In this document: in pieces, positions 8,895-16,299 of the stretch
How the letters are laid out: every line of letters begins with the position of its first letter
Numbering within the stretch: position 1 is the stretch's first letter
Source: a virus
Length of the DNA stretch: 24,333 nt
Virus record (IMG/VR): IMGVR_UViG_3300024999_000390
Coordinates: 1-24,333 of that record
Reading direction: 5' to 3' (one strand)
Position numbers and translations under genes: made by a program
Notes under the pieces: generated by a model
The model's input: the letters and a program-made list of their open reading frames with translations, nothing else
Database searches by the model: none
Told to the model about the DNA's origin: nothing

Positions 8895-10043
8895 TTAATT
8901 ATCTTCTGATTTTATTTTAATCCTTAATTTTCTATTTTCTTCTAGTGACTCATCAAGTTCACTTTGCAAACTTTGAATTAATGTTCTTTGCTCTTTAATC
9001 ATATTATCTAAATCATTTTCATCAAATCTAAGTTGTTCTAATATACTACTATTTGAAATATCAGCAGCATGTTTCATTCCTATGCCCTTTAATTGATCAT
9101 AATAATCAACTTCCGCATCTTCAAATCCTATTTCTCTATAATTTTTCATCATATACGTTAATGTAGATTTTCCAGCTTTTTTATCGCCTCTATTTTTTAC
9201 AGATATTGAATTTTCTTTTGCGATTTTATCTGTACTCCCTACTATTTGACTTTTAGTTGAAGATAAAGATTTAATTTCTCCTTGATTTGATATTAATGTT
9301 TTAGTATCATTACTTAAAGTGGCAATTACTAAATCTATTTTTCTTATTTGGTTGTTGTTATTAACTAATTGTAAAATTTGAGAAAGTTTGAAAGCATCAT
9401 CTAATAAATCTTCATCAAGATAAGTAATCAATTCATTATATAAGAACTTCTGATCAAAATTTGAATATCCAGCAAATGGGTCATATCCTATAAGTCTAAT
9501 TACATCGTCTTTAACTTGTAAATCTTTTTCAGTTAATTGTATATTAAAATCCAAATCTTTTGCTTCGATCTCAAATGAATTAGTTATAAGGTCTTTACCA
9601 GTTTCTTTGTCAAACAAGAATTTTGGATCAAAACCTGCTAGTGAATTATTAAAATTACCCAATGAATTTAATTTTGTCATATAAATTTTTAATGGGTGTG
9701 CGGTTGGTTTATTAGTACATTGTTTCATCGCTCCATCAAAATCACCTTCATTAAATGGAATATCAAACTTCATACAAGTTATAAGTATTGATTTCTTAAT
9801 ATCTTTTAAGATACCATAATAGGTGTCATATGTTCTAATTATACACTCTTTGCAAAATACCATTCTCGATTCATTAGGGTATTCAATATTTATCCCTAGA
9901 TATAAAGGGGATAAACTTTTATAAAAATTTGATCGTGCTTTTGGTTCATCCGTACACATTGGACATTTTATTTTACTTTCTTCATCTTTTGATTTTATTA
10001 CTGTTTGTTTTTGTGTTTTACCAACTCTAGGAATAGGTCTCAC
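8895..10043 (-). CDS. Zinc-finger protein, candidate terminase small subunit
   Basis: A 382-residue protein immediately upstream of the large terminase gene, the usual place of the DNA-recognising small subunit. The N-terminal domain has a Cys4 site, CPMC (28-31) with a later FCKECI, resembling treble-clef fingers. The middle is helical, and the C-terminal 40 residues (IKEQRTLIQSLQSELDESLE onward) form a clear coiled coil that could drive ring assembly. LTYMMKNYREIGFEDAEV could be part of a DNA-binding helical domain. The start is GTG at 10043; its SD-like AGAGG overlaps the start itself, so initiation is poorly defined, but the frame has a TAA just upstream and no alternative. The role is inferred from position and architecture, not from a recognised family signature. 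Confidence 0.55.
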   Translation of the reverse strand: MRPIPRVGKTQKQTVIKSKDEESKIKCPMCTDEPKARSNFYKSLSPLYLGINIEYPNESRMVFCKECIIRTYDTYYGILKDIKKSILITCMKFDIPFNEGDFDGAMKQCTNKPTAHPLKIYMTKLNSLGNFNNSLAGFDPKFLFDKETGKDLITNSFEIEAKDLDFNIQLTEKDLQVKDDVIRLIGYDPFAGYSNFDQKFLYNELITYLDEDLLDDAFKLSQILQLVNNNNQIRKIDLVIATLSNDTKTLISNQGEIKSLSSTKSQIVGSTDKIAKENSISVKNRGDKKAGKSTLTYMMKNYREIGFEDAEVDYYDQLKGIGMKHAADISNSSILEQLRFDENDLDNMIKEQRTLIQSLQSELDESLEENRKLRIKIKSEDN

Positions 10044-10058
10044 CTCTTTTGATTAAAT

Positions 10059-10088
10059 CAAAAAGAAGTCAGTATTTAACTAACTTCT
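10059..10088 (-). terminator. Intrinsic terminator overlapping the HNH gene stop codon
   Basis: On the minus strand AGAAGTTAGT (10079-10088) pairs with ACTGACTTCT (10064-10073), ten pairs with one G-U, around a 5-base loop, followed by TTTTTG. The TAA stop of the HNH gene lies inside the hairpin. A second near-palindrome (CTTTTTGATT with AATCAAAAG) follows directly and ends at the SD-like AGAGG of the next gene. Confidence 0.8.
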
Positions 10089-11866
10089 TCTAAATCTTTA
10101 TATTTTCCATTATAATAATTATCTAAAAAATCATAAAATTGCTCTTCAGTATTACTACCATACCCAAATTCGACGTGGAATTGTATGTGGTATTTCTTTT
10201 GCATACATATACCTAACGGGTGGCGATAATGTATTTCTAAACATTTGTCTATTAATTGTTGTAATTCTTCTTGGGTGTATAAAGAAATGTTTTCGTATAT
10301 AGGTAGATTAGTTTCATTAAGTGTGTCTTTAACAATACTCTCAAAACTATATAAGTGATGAATATCATCAAATCTTCCACTAGATAAAAAGCATTTGTAA
10401 TTAGCATTTTCCATACTATCCAATTTCCATTGTTTGATATTTCTTCTTAATTCTTGTGATAAGGCACTAATCCCACCTTTATAATTAGGATTTAGATTAC
10501 CGAATCTTTGACTGTCGTATTGAGGATTATCTTCACCTTTCCATTTATCAAGTAATAATAATCTATCTGCTGTCATTTTACCAAGTTCTACAAACATCCT
10601 ATTTAACGTTTCTTTTGATTTATAAAGATTTAAATTATTACCTTTACTCATTATTTTCTCATTTGTCAGATTTGGGAAGTATGTATTTTTAATCTCTGCA
10701 TTCGTCATGTTAGAATAATTATTTATGATTGTATCTATCTCGTCTTTATTCCACAAATGAACATTAGAATCGAATAAATATTTACCTCCCTTGCAAACTC
10801 TACATACATTTCTCAAGTTATCAGTACAGGATTGGTCATCAGGGAAATATAACCTATCAACTGGTAGATATTCTTCACAACATTTACACAATTTGCACAA
10901 TTTATTATCAATAAATTTATATTGTATCCTTCTATAATCTTTTATATAATTTTCGTTTTTCCTCAAATCTAACTTACCTGCCATATGTAATATTGCTTTT
11001 TCAGTTCTTGCAGTGGTCAATAGGGGTTGTATATCTTTGGTAAATTTGTCTTTATAATTTTCAATTATAATATTAATATCTTGTTGGTTCCAAGGTTCTG
11101 CTTTTAATTCTGGGTAAAAATCTTCTCCACTGCACTCACGGCAAATTCCCCTATAACCATCTAAACATCTATCGTCTATATCATAAAAATCTCTATTAAT
11201 TGGCAACTCTCTATCACAAATTTTACATCGTTTATGACCATCAATGGAATCTTTATGTCTTCTATCAATCTGACATTTAGCACATATATTATAAAAACCA
11301 TCCTTCGATTTTCCATAGTTTCTAAAATTAACATTATTTATTTCCAAAATACTTTCACAATCTATACATTTCTTATAGCCTTCAGGAATTACTTCTTTTT
11401 CTATACCAAATATTTCTTTACCATCCATACACTCTTTGCATTGCCCTGTTAATCCATCTGGTCTATGATAATCATGGCGAAAATATTCAGTAGTTTTAGG
11501 AAATTCTCTTTTACATTTGCTACATATTTTAACTTCTGACTGTAATTTTTCTTTCCACAATTCTTTGGAAACTTCTGACTTATATTTTCCTAAACAATCT
11601 ATACAACAATCTTTATTATCCTTATTATTCTTTCTAGTGTAATCACAGTAAGCTATTTTCTTTGGTTTCTCACAATAATCACATTCATACTCTACCATTA
11701 CATTAGATAATGGCAATAAGTCTTCAACTTTAATTATTATTGTCGTACCTTTTTTAACTACATATTTGTTTTTAACTTTTACCCTTGGAATTTTATAACC
11801 TAATAATTCATAATGTTTAGTTGTACTCGCATGGAGAATTACTTCTACTTCTTTTGTTAACAACAT
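10076..11866 (-). CDS. HNH homing endonuclease with zinc ribbons and two Myb-like domains
   Basis: A 596-residue free-standing nuclease, probably a homing enzyme. The N-terminal module (1-95, ending CDYC 62-65 and CIDC 88-91) resembles that of the other endonuclease in this window. Further Cys4 ribbons follow at 115-146, 167-198, 214-245 and 324-358, each K-x-C-x2-C ... C-x2-C. Two Trp-starting helical segments, 259-300 (PWNQQDINIIIENY) and 371-412 (LWNKDEIDTIINNY), look like Myb/SANT DNA-binding repeats. A short NPQY...NPNYKGG segment (447-465) resembles a NUMOD3 motif. The catalytic HNH part has DIHH (501-504), then LGICMQKKYHIQFH (551-564) with H560 and H564. The ATG has AAGGA 8 bases upstream. 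It has its own leader and terminator and splits the head module from the upstream genes, as expected for an invasive gene. Confidence 0.82.
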   Translation of the reverse strand: MLLTKEVEVILHASTTKHYELLGYKIPRVKVKNKYVVKKGTTIIIKVEDLLPLSNVMVEYECDYCEKPKKIAYCDYTRKNNKDNKDCCIDCLGKYKSEVSKELWKEKLQSEVKICSKCKREFPKTTEYFRHDYHRPDGLTGQCKECMDGKEIFGIEKEVIPEGYKKCIDCESILEINNVNFRNYGKSKDGFYNICAKCQIDRRHKDSIDGHKRCKICDRELPINRDFYDIDDRCLDGYRGICRECSGEDFYPELKAEPWNQQDINIIIENYKDKFTKDIQPLLTTARTEKAILHMAGKLDLRKNENYIKDYRRIQYKFIDNKLCKLCKCCEEYLPVDRLYFPDDQSCTDNLRNVCRVCKGGKYLFDSNVHLWNKDEIDTIINNYSNMTNAEIKNTYFPNLTNEKIMSKGNNLNLYKSKETLNRMFVELGKMTADRLLLLDKWKGEDNPQYDSQRFGNLNPNYKGGISALSQELRRNIKQWKLDSMENANYKCFLSSGRFDDIHHLYSFESIVKDTLNETNLPIYENISLYTQEELQQLIDKCLEIHYRHPLGICMQKKYHIQFHVEFGYGSNTEEQFYDFLDNYYNGKYKDLEEVS

Positions 11867-11897
11867 CTTATAATTCCTTCTTTCTACGTTTTATATC

Positions 11898-11968
11898 TTC
11901 TCTACGCTAAAAGTAAATGGAGAAGAGGCACGTAGAGAATAGGGAGCTACCCTATTACAAACCTCTTC
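11898..11968 (-). promoter_or_regulatory. Leader of the HNH gene with interleaved stems (pseudoknot or switch)
   Basis: Just upstream of the HNH start two stems interleave. TTCTCTACG (11898-11906, plus strand) pairs with CGTAGAGAA (11931-11939), nine pairs. GAAGAGG (11922-11928) pairs with CCTCTTC (11962-11968), seven pairs. The order b-a-b'-a' means they either form an H-type pseudoknot or exclude each other. A third hairpin, ATAGGG-CCCTAT with a 5-base loop (11939-11955), sits between b' and a'. The downstream arm ends about 20 bases before the AAGGA ribosome-binding site. All pairs are Watson-Crick; function is unknown. Confidence 0.5.
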
Positions 11969-12001
11969 CCATATGAACAAAATATAAAATTATGCTCACA
12001 T

Positions 12002-12026
12002 AAAAACCTAGTCAATTAAGACTAGG
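12002..12026 (-). terminator. Intrinsic terminator upstream of the HNH gene
   Basis: On the minus strand CCTAGTC (12020-12026) pairs perfectly with GACTAGG (12007-12013) around TTAATT, followed by TTTTTA. It is the second of two terminators after the ORF6N gene, so the HNH gene probably needs its own promoter or read-through. A weak TTGACT...CATAAT pair with only 15 bases between overlaps its end and could be that promoter, but the spacing is poor. Confidence 0.82.
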
Positions 12027-12051
12027 CATAATCTAAACACAATTAACCAAC

Positions 12052-12081
12052 AAAAGAACGCAAATATTTAAATCTGCGTTC
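12052..12081 (-). terminator. Intrinsic terminator after the ORF6N gene
   Basis: On the minus strand GAACGCA (12075-12081) pairs with TGCGTTC (12056-12062) around an AT-rich loop, followed by TTTTGTT. The loop can pair further through ATTTAAAT. The gene-free stretch 11867-12170 therefore holds two terminators and the leader of the HNH gene. An eight-codon ATG frame with AAAGGTAGG in front (about 12105-12129) also lies here but is too short to call. Confidence 0.75.
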
Positions 12082-12170
12082 CTCGACTTGCCTACAAAAC
12101 ATTAAATTAAAGAAACATTATTATTCATAATTTTCCTACCTTTAAAATTTCAATTTTATTTGATAATTAC

Positions 12171-13022
12171 TTATTTCAACTTTTTAATTTCGTTACCATC
12201 TATAGCAATTTTATTAGACTTCTTCAACTCTTTAATAGATTTTTCCGCTCTAATTGGTTCTACTTTATTAGGATATTCCTTTTGTAAATCACTAAAAATT
12301 TGCAACCAAGTATATCCTTTCTTACTCATCCAATGAATTTCATCTTCTATTTCTCTAATTACAGATAAATCTTGAGTAGAAAGAAAATCTCTAAGATTAT
12401 CCTGTTGTTTTAAATCTAAACTAGTTTTTATTTCCTTTGCATACATACCATATAAAATGTCATAAGTTAGATTTGTAACTGAGGCGTATGTATATCTGCC
12501 ATCGGGTAATTCTCCTTTTTGAATAAACATTGATATTGCAGAAGTTTCCCTATTGCGTCTAATTATCCCATCTTCTCTTGCTATAAGTTGTTTTAATTCT
12601 TCTTGTGTAAGAATTTGTATAGAACTTTTTATTGTAAAATAATCTCTAATCACTTTCTTATATTGTTTTCTTGCTAATTCAGTATTCATTAATTTTAGTA
12701 AAAGTGTATATCCTTGTTGAGATAAAAGATAAATGTTTTTACTAGCATTCAATGCATTTTTAGTGTATATTTTGCTGTCACTCAGAGTTACCTCGAATTC
12801 TGTCCCCTTTATATCAATAAAATCAATACCTTTTTCAAAATAGTTATCTTCGATATGTCTATTAATACTTTGATTAATTGTTTTTAATCCAACTCCATGC
12901 AATTCCGCAACCGTCTTTGCAAGAATTACTCTCTGATCTCCACCAAAACCACCATATACATTAGGAACTTCAATTCCACAAATTACTGTCTTACCTTTAA
13001 TTACTAAATTATTATTTTCCAT
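12171..13022 (-). CDS. ORF6N-domain protein (antirepressor-like)
   Basis: A 283-residue DNA-binding protein. The N-terminal 110 residues match the ORF6N layout: ICGIEVPNVYGGFGGDQRVILAKTVAELHGVGLKTI with a predicted helix-turn-helix, then NQSINRHIEDNYFEKGIDFIDI and YLLSQQGYTLLLKL. Such domains occur in phage antirepressors of the KilA-N/BRO/ORF6N group. The C-terminal part (about 145-283) is helical and charged, with no motif I can name. The start is ATG, with GAAAGAAG 12 bases upstream. It is the last gene of its transcript, being followed by two terminators. In phages such proteins usually act against a repressor or host regulator, but no operator can be seen here. Confidence 0.75.
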   Translation of the reverse strand: MENNNLVIKGKTVICGIEVPNVYGGFGGDQRVILAKTVAELHGVGLKTINQSINRHIEDNYFEKGIDFIDIKGTEFEVTLSDSKIYTKNALNASKNIYLLSQQGYTLLLKLMNTELARKQYKKVIRDYFTIKSSIQILTQEELKQLIAREDGIIRRNRETSAISMFIQKGELPDGRYTYASVTNLTYDILYGMYAKEIKTSLDLKQQDNLRDFLSTQDLSVIREIEDEIHWMSKKGYTWLQIFSDLQKEYPNKVEPIRAEKSIKELKKSNKIAIDGNEIKKLK

Positions 13023-13068
13023 TATAAATCACGCTTCTTTCATTCTTATAATTAATCACTCTAAAATA

Positions 13069-13251
13069 CTACCTACCTCTAATACACCAGTTATGATATA
13101 CTTCTTCAGACTCCTGAAAACTAAACTTATACCACGGTTTCTTTGTTACATTATGAATTCCAACTTCTTTAATCATTACTCCTTGCGACAAGTAGAAATT
13201 TGACTGTACTGGGTTGTAAATATAAACATATCTTTCTTTTTGCTCCATCAC
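13069..13251 (-). CDS. Short protein, possibly DUF5659-like
   Basis: A 60-residue protein with the pattern YIYNPVQSNFYLSQGV followed by a beta hairpin (KPWYKFSF) and a final helix with HNWC. Small proteins with a N-P-x-Q-x-N/x-F-Y-L pattern are common in Clostridium and Bacillus phages and may belong to DUF5659; this is from memory of the family look. GAGAGGAAG lies 12 bases before GTG 13251, and an in-frame ATG follows at once, so the exact start is uncertain by one codon. It sits 46 bases upstream of the ORF6N gene and is probably cotranscribed with it. No function is known. Confidence 0.6.
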   Translation of the reverse strand: MMEQKERYVYIYNPVQSNFYLSQGVMIKEVGIHNVTKKPWYKFSFQESEEVYHNWCIRGR

Positions 13252-13309
13252 TCTAAATCACTTCCTCTCATCTTAAAATAGGTAGTGCTGTTTCTTTACA
13301 ACACAAATA

Positions 13310-13333
13310 AGTACACCAAATTAATGATGTACT
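13310..13333 (-). terminator. Hairpin after the acidic 215-residue gene, possible weak terminator
   Basis: On the minus strand AGTACATC (13326-13333) pairs with GGTGTACT (13310-13317), eight pairs with one U-G, around an 8-base loop. It is followed by TATTTGTGTT, which is T-rich but not a clean tract. It lies about 45 bases after the stop of the upstream gene. Confidence 0.5.
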
Positions 13334-13379
13334 CTATCTATTGTAAAAATATTAAATTGTTTATTAATTTAACTTTATA

Positions 13380-14027
13380 TTAATCCTCTAAAAATTCCCT
13401 CATTTCTTCTTTACACTCTTCAAAACCTTGATCAAATCCATCGTCATGCCCCTTATCATAAACGCTTTCAAATAACTCATACAAACATTGTGGACAACAC
13501 AATCCCTCTTTAAAAACCATATCTACTGCCTCGGCGATAAAAATTACTTTTCTCTCATCTACACAATCTGGACACGGACAAGGAATATAATTCTCTTCAT
13601 CCATCATATTTCCATTCTCAACTTCCATATCCTCAACATATTCCTCATCAACCAACTCACAAAATTCTAATTCTCCACTACCACTTAAAAACTCCCTAAC
13701 ATCACCAAAACTCATCGAACTAAACACAAAATAATGAATCTCATCAGCTTCATCATATTTATAATTTCCATCGTTACCTTTAGAGTATTCACAAACAAAA
13801 TCCATATCTCCATTATTATAAAATTGAAGTGAAACATAATATTCATCAATATCTGAAGATAATTCTATTGCTGTAGCTACAATTCCATAATCATTATGAA
13901 TATAATCATAAATACAATGTGCCATTGCAAAATCAGCGACAAACATGAAACTCTGTGAATCTTGGAGATAAGAGTCAATAATATCTTTAATTTGTGGAAA
14001 CGTGTATTTATTTTTGTTAATTAGCAT
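13380..14027 (-). CDS. Acidic protein of unknown function with a Cys-rich site
   Basis: A 215-residue, strongly acidic protein I do not recognise. The N-terminal part (1-120) looks like a mixed alpha/beta fold with VADFAMAHCIYDYI and a beta strand EYYVSLQFYNNGDMDFV. A very acidic stretch follows (about 122-147). The last third has CPCPDC and CCPQC, which together could bind one zinc, and then a helix DKGHDDGFDQGFEECKEEM. The ATG is preceded by AAAGGCAGGAA. The extreme acidity recalls phage proteins that mimic DNA or bind basic host proteins, but nothing specific supports that. It lies between the ClpP-like protease and a short ORF, with a weak hairpin after it. Confidence 0.65.
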   Translation of the reverse strand: MLINKNKYTFPQIKDIIDSYLQDSQSFMFVADFAMAHCIYDYIHNDYGIVATAIELSSDIDEYYVSLQFYNNGDMDFVCEYSKGNDGNYKYDEADEIHYFVFSSMSFGDVREFLSGSGELEFCELVDEEYVEDMEVENGNMMDEENYIPCPCPDCVDERKVIFIAEAVDMVFKEGLCCPQCLYELFESVYDKGHDDGFDQGFEECKEEMREFLED

Positions 14028-14101
14028 TTTGTGTTCCTGCCTTTATTTATTATTTTATTTATTTGCAATTAGATTGTATTATTTATGTTTAAAGCATATA
14101 G

Positions 14102-14701
14102 TTAGATTATCTCATCCACTAAACCATACTCTAACATTTCTTCGCTTGTCATATACCATTCGTAACGACTCATTTTCTCATATTGGTCTTCAGTTATTTT
14201 TGTATGAGAGAGAATAAATTCTTTAATTTTTGTTTCATATTTCTCACTAAATTTGAAATAATCTTTAACTTGAGTAGTAGTTCCTTCTAAATATGTGCTT
14301 CCACTATGAATTAGTGCTGTACTAAAAGGATAGCATTTTACAGTTATATTTGGATTATTAAATCCTGCCATAATAATAAGACTTCCCATAGAATAGGCGT
14401 ATGCCATTACAGTAATAGTTGTTTTAGTTTTCAGTTTAGATATTAAATCACACAAAAACAGACCATTATGTACCTGACCGCCTAATGTATTTAAAAGTAT
14501 ATTAATCTCTTTTCCAGAATCATCATTATCCATTTCCATCAAAGGTAAACAAACACATTCAATTGTTGCTTCTGAAATAGTATCATTAATAATGATTGTC
14601 CTATTTTTAATTCCCTTAAAATACTGCCATAATATTGGATCAGCTGATTCTGATAATTGTGCTATAAGTTCATTGATATCAAGACTTCCTAGTTCTGACA
14701 T
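14102..14701 (-). CDS. ClpP-like serine protease
   Basis: A 199-residue protein of the ClpP/crotonase fold and normal ClpP length. The nucleophile is in AYAYSMGSLIIMAG (S104), the His in ALIHSGS (H132), and the oxyanion-side strand in INILLNTLGGQVHNGLFLCDLI (67-88). The C-terminal YMTSEEMLEYGLVDEII matches the family ending. The usual catalytic Asp of the D-R-D segment aligns with E181 in SRYEWYM, so the acid appears changed to Glu. ATG has AATGAGG upstream. It is not next to the prohead protease, so a head-maturation role is less likely than cytoplasmic proteolysis, perhaps with a host Clp ATPase; this is inference. It lies 30 bases after the phosphoesterase gene. Confidence 0.83.
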   Translation of the reverse strand: MSELGSLDINELIAQLSESADPILWQYFKGIKNRTIIINDTISEATIECVCLPLMEMDNDDSGKEINILLNTLGGQVHNGLFLCDLISKLKTKTTITVMAYAYSMGSLIIMAGFNNPNITVKCYPFSTALIHSGSTYLEGTTTQVKDYFKFSEKYETKIKEFILSHTKITEDQYEKMSRYEWYMTSEEMLEYGLVDEII

Positions 14702-14731
14702 AATAATACCTCATTTATTCTTTATATTTTT

Positions 14732-15934
14732 TTATTTAAGTTTACAATCATAAGCACAAATAAATCCCTTATCTCCTACTATAGTTACCGTCTGACTAAT
14801 CTCACCAGAATACCTATGATTTGTGCAATACTCATCATGAGTTACCCAAACCCCACTAGTAATAACCTTACACTTATCAATAGTTAAAATCTCAAAAATA
14901 TGCCTATGGCCCAAAAATATCATCTTAGGTTTCTTATCTAATAATCCTAACATTTGACTAGGAGCATTCTTTGTATTTCCATAATCTCCATGGTACAAAC
15001 AACAATAATTATCTTTAATATAAAACTCTGCAATCGTATTATCTAATATAGATTTCTCAAACTTAACATTCTTTAAATTTGCAGTTCTTAATTCCATAAA
15101 TTCTAATACAAAGTTCTCATATCTATCCTTGTTCTCTGATTTATCTTTAAATTCATTATTCCTACTATGATTTCCAGTTACAAAATGCACAACAATATCT
15201 TCAAAATGATTACTCAATTTCTCAATAAACTTAGACATATATTCTGAAAATCTTTTAGTTTGCTCTACTATTCCATATTGATTATTCCTTACAATTGTTT
15301 CATGAATTATTCCACTTAGGGCATCGCCTGAGAAACATAAATGACATTTATTAATCTTTTCCTTCTTCTGAATTTCTAAGATTTTTAAAGTATAATTTGC
15401 TAATCTTTCAAGAAAGACAGTTTCATTATATTTCTCAAATTCATTGTCCACAGTTAAGCCGAAATGTGGATCTGAAATCTGAATTACCATTTCATTATCT
15501 TCACTATGTAAATGTTCTGGCTTAATAAATACCAATGGTTTTAAATCTTTAATTGGCTCTTTAATCAAGTCATTTAAAGATTCTTTTCGTGCGAGAAATC
15601 TTATGTCTTTGTTTATAGATGTTCTTAAATCTTGAAGTTTAACTCTTTCCTTTTTCAGATTAATTTCTTTCAAATCCAAATCTGAAAGTTTCTTATCAAC
15701 AATTACATCTTTAACATTTTCCACAATGGTATTCAATTTTTTCAAAGTCCCATCTCGATCTTGCCTCTTTTTGATAAACTGCCTAAAATGTTCACCTGTC
15801 TTAAATGGATAATCATGATATTTATTAAGATCATTCCATGAAGGTGTTTTAGTATTAAGTATACTTTTATATTTATCTCTATCATTCTTGAAGTCTACGC
15901 CTATGATGTAAAGTTCATTTTTATCTTTAGACAT
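14732..15934 (-). CDS. Calcineurin-like metallophosphoesterase
   Basis: A 400-residue protein with a full set of metallophosphoesterase motifs: QISDPHFG (D155, H157), FSGDAL (G203, D204), FVTGNHSRN (N255, H256), YHGDYG (H315) and FLGHRHIFE (H343, H345). The family uses two metals to cleave phosphoester bonds in nucleic acids or nucleotides. The first 130 residues are a charged helical region (about 60-125 likely coiled) of unknown role. I chose ATG 15934 over an in-frame TTG at 15946, because the TTGAGG containing that TTG is the ribosome-binding site for the ATG. It shows no recognisable capping domain of SbcD/Mre11, so the substrate is open. It is the second gene of a run starting with a 56-residue zinc ribbon 35 bases upstream. 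Confidence 0.85.
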   Translation of the reverse strand: MSKDKNELYIIGVDFKNDRDKYKSILNTKTPSWNDLNKYHDYPFKTGEHFRQFIKKRQDRDGTLKKLNTIVENVKDVIVDKKLSDLDLKEINLKKERVKLQDLRTSINKDIRFLARKESLNDLIKEPIKDLKPLVFIKPEHLHSEDNEMVIQISDPHFGLTVDNEFEKYNETVFLERLANYTLKILEIQKKEKINKCHLCFSGDALSGIIHETIVRNNQYGIVEQTKRFSEYMSKFIEKLSNHFEDIVVHFVTGNHSRNNEFKDKSENKDRYENFVLEFMELRTANLKNVKFEKSILDNTIAEFYIKDNYCCLYHGDYGNTKNAPSQMLGLLDKKPKMIFLGHRHIFEILTIDKCKVITSGVWVTHDEYCTNHRYSGEISQTVTIVGDKGFICAYDCKLK

Positions 15935-15969
15935 TAATAACCTCAATCTATATTTATTTTCAATATTAA

Positions 15970-16140
15970 TTAATCATTATCGACCTTATGATTATTTTCT
16001 GGTAAGTCTATTTCAACTTCTGTATTATAATGATCCCAGAAACCACATGAATTACATAAAATTATTTCTTTACAATTAATAAATTTATAATGATATTTTA
16101 GACAACCGCACACTGGACATACTACATTTTCTTTTTCCAT
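15970..16140 (-). CDS. 56-residue zinc-ribbon protein
   Basis: A short gene from ATG 16140 to TAA at 15970, with a strong AAGGAGATGA ribosome-binding site 9-10 bases upstream. It begins MEKENVVCPVCG and continues to CNSCGFWDHYN, giving a Cys4 ribbon (C8, C11, C29, C32) with an acidic tail. Small one-ribbon proteins of this kind are frequent in low-GC phages and may bind nucleic acid or partner proteins; no family can be named. It lies between the structured segment that follows the Ro-like gene and the phosphoesterase gene, and is probably cotranscribed with the latter. Confidence 0.8.
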   Translation of the reverse strand: MEKENVVCPVCGCLKYHYKFINCKEIILCNSCGFWDHYNTEVEIDLPENNHKVDND

Positions 16141-16176
16141 TTGATTAAATCATCTCCTTATATAGAGAATAGAAAA

Positions 16177-16205
16177 GACAGTTTTCATCTGGGATAATCA
16201 CTGTC
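16177..16205 (-). promoter_or_regulatory. Hairpin in the leader of the small zinc-ribbon gene
   Basis: GACAGT (16177-16182) pairs with ACTGTC (16200-16205), with a short inner ATC-GAT pairing. It ends about 20 bases before the AAGGAGATGA ribosome-binding site on the minus strand. Six outer pairs only, so a weak call. Confidence 0.3.
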
Positions 16206-16233
16206 AAACCCATTTAGTAATATTTAATTATTA

Positions 16234-16287
16234 GAGACGTTTCCATGAAATAAACGCCTCGATGAAGTCAGTTTATGAAACTACTTC
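16234..16287 (-). terminator. Two tandem hairpins after the Ro-like gene
   Basis: Read on the minus strand, GAAGTAGTTT (16278-16287) pairs with AAACTGACTTC (16264-16274) around a 3-base loop, with one bulged base. Three bases later, GAGGCGTTT (16252-16260) pairs with AAACGTCTC (16234-16242), nine pairs including one G-U that exists only on this strand. The tandem follows the Ro-like stop by 12 bases. The bases after it are TAATAATTAAAT, not a T tract, so it may be a transcript-end stabiliser or an RNA element rather than a classic terminator. Confidence 0.5.
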
Positions 16288-16299
16288 CATATTAGATAA

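Noticed and set aside
10076-11866. IscB/HEARO-type RNA-guided HNH nuclease
   Set aside because: No RuvC motifs or arginine-rich bridge; the protein is built of zinc ribbons and Myb-like domains with a C-terminal HNH.
11867-12170. Group I intron around the HNH gene
   Set aside because: No recognisable P/Q/R/S core, and the flanking ORF6N and candidate small terminase genes are separate complete genes, so the HNH gene is free-standing.
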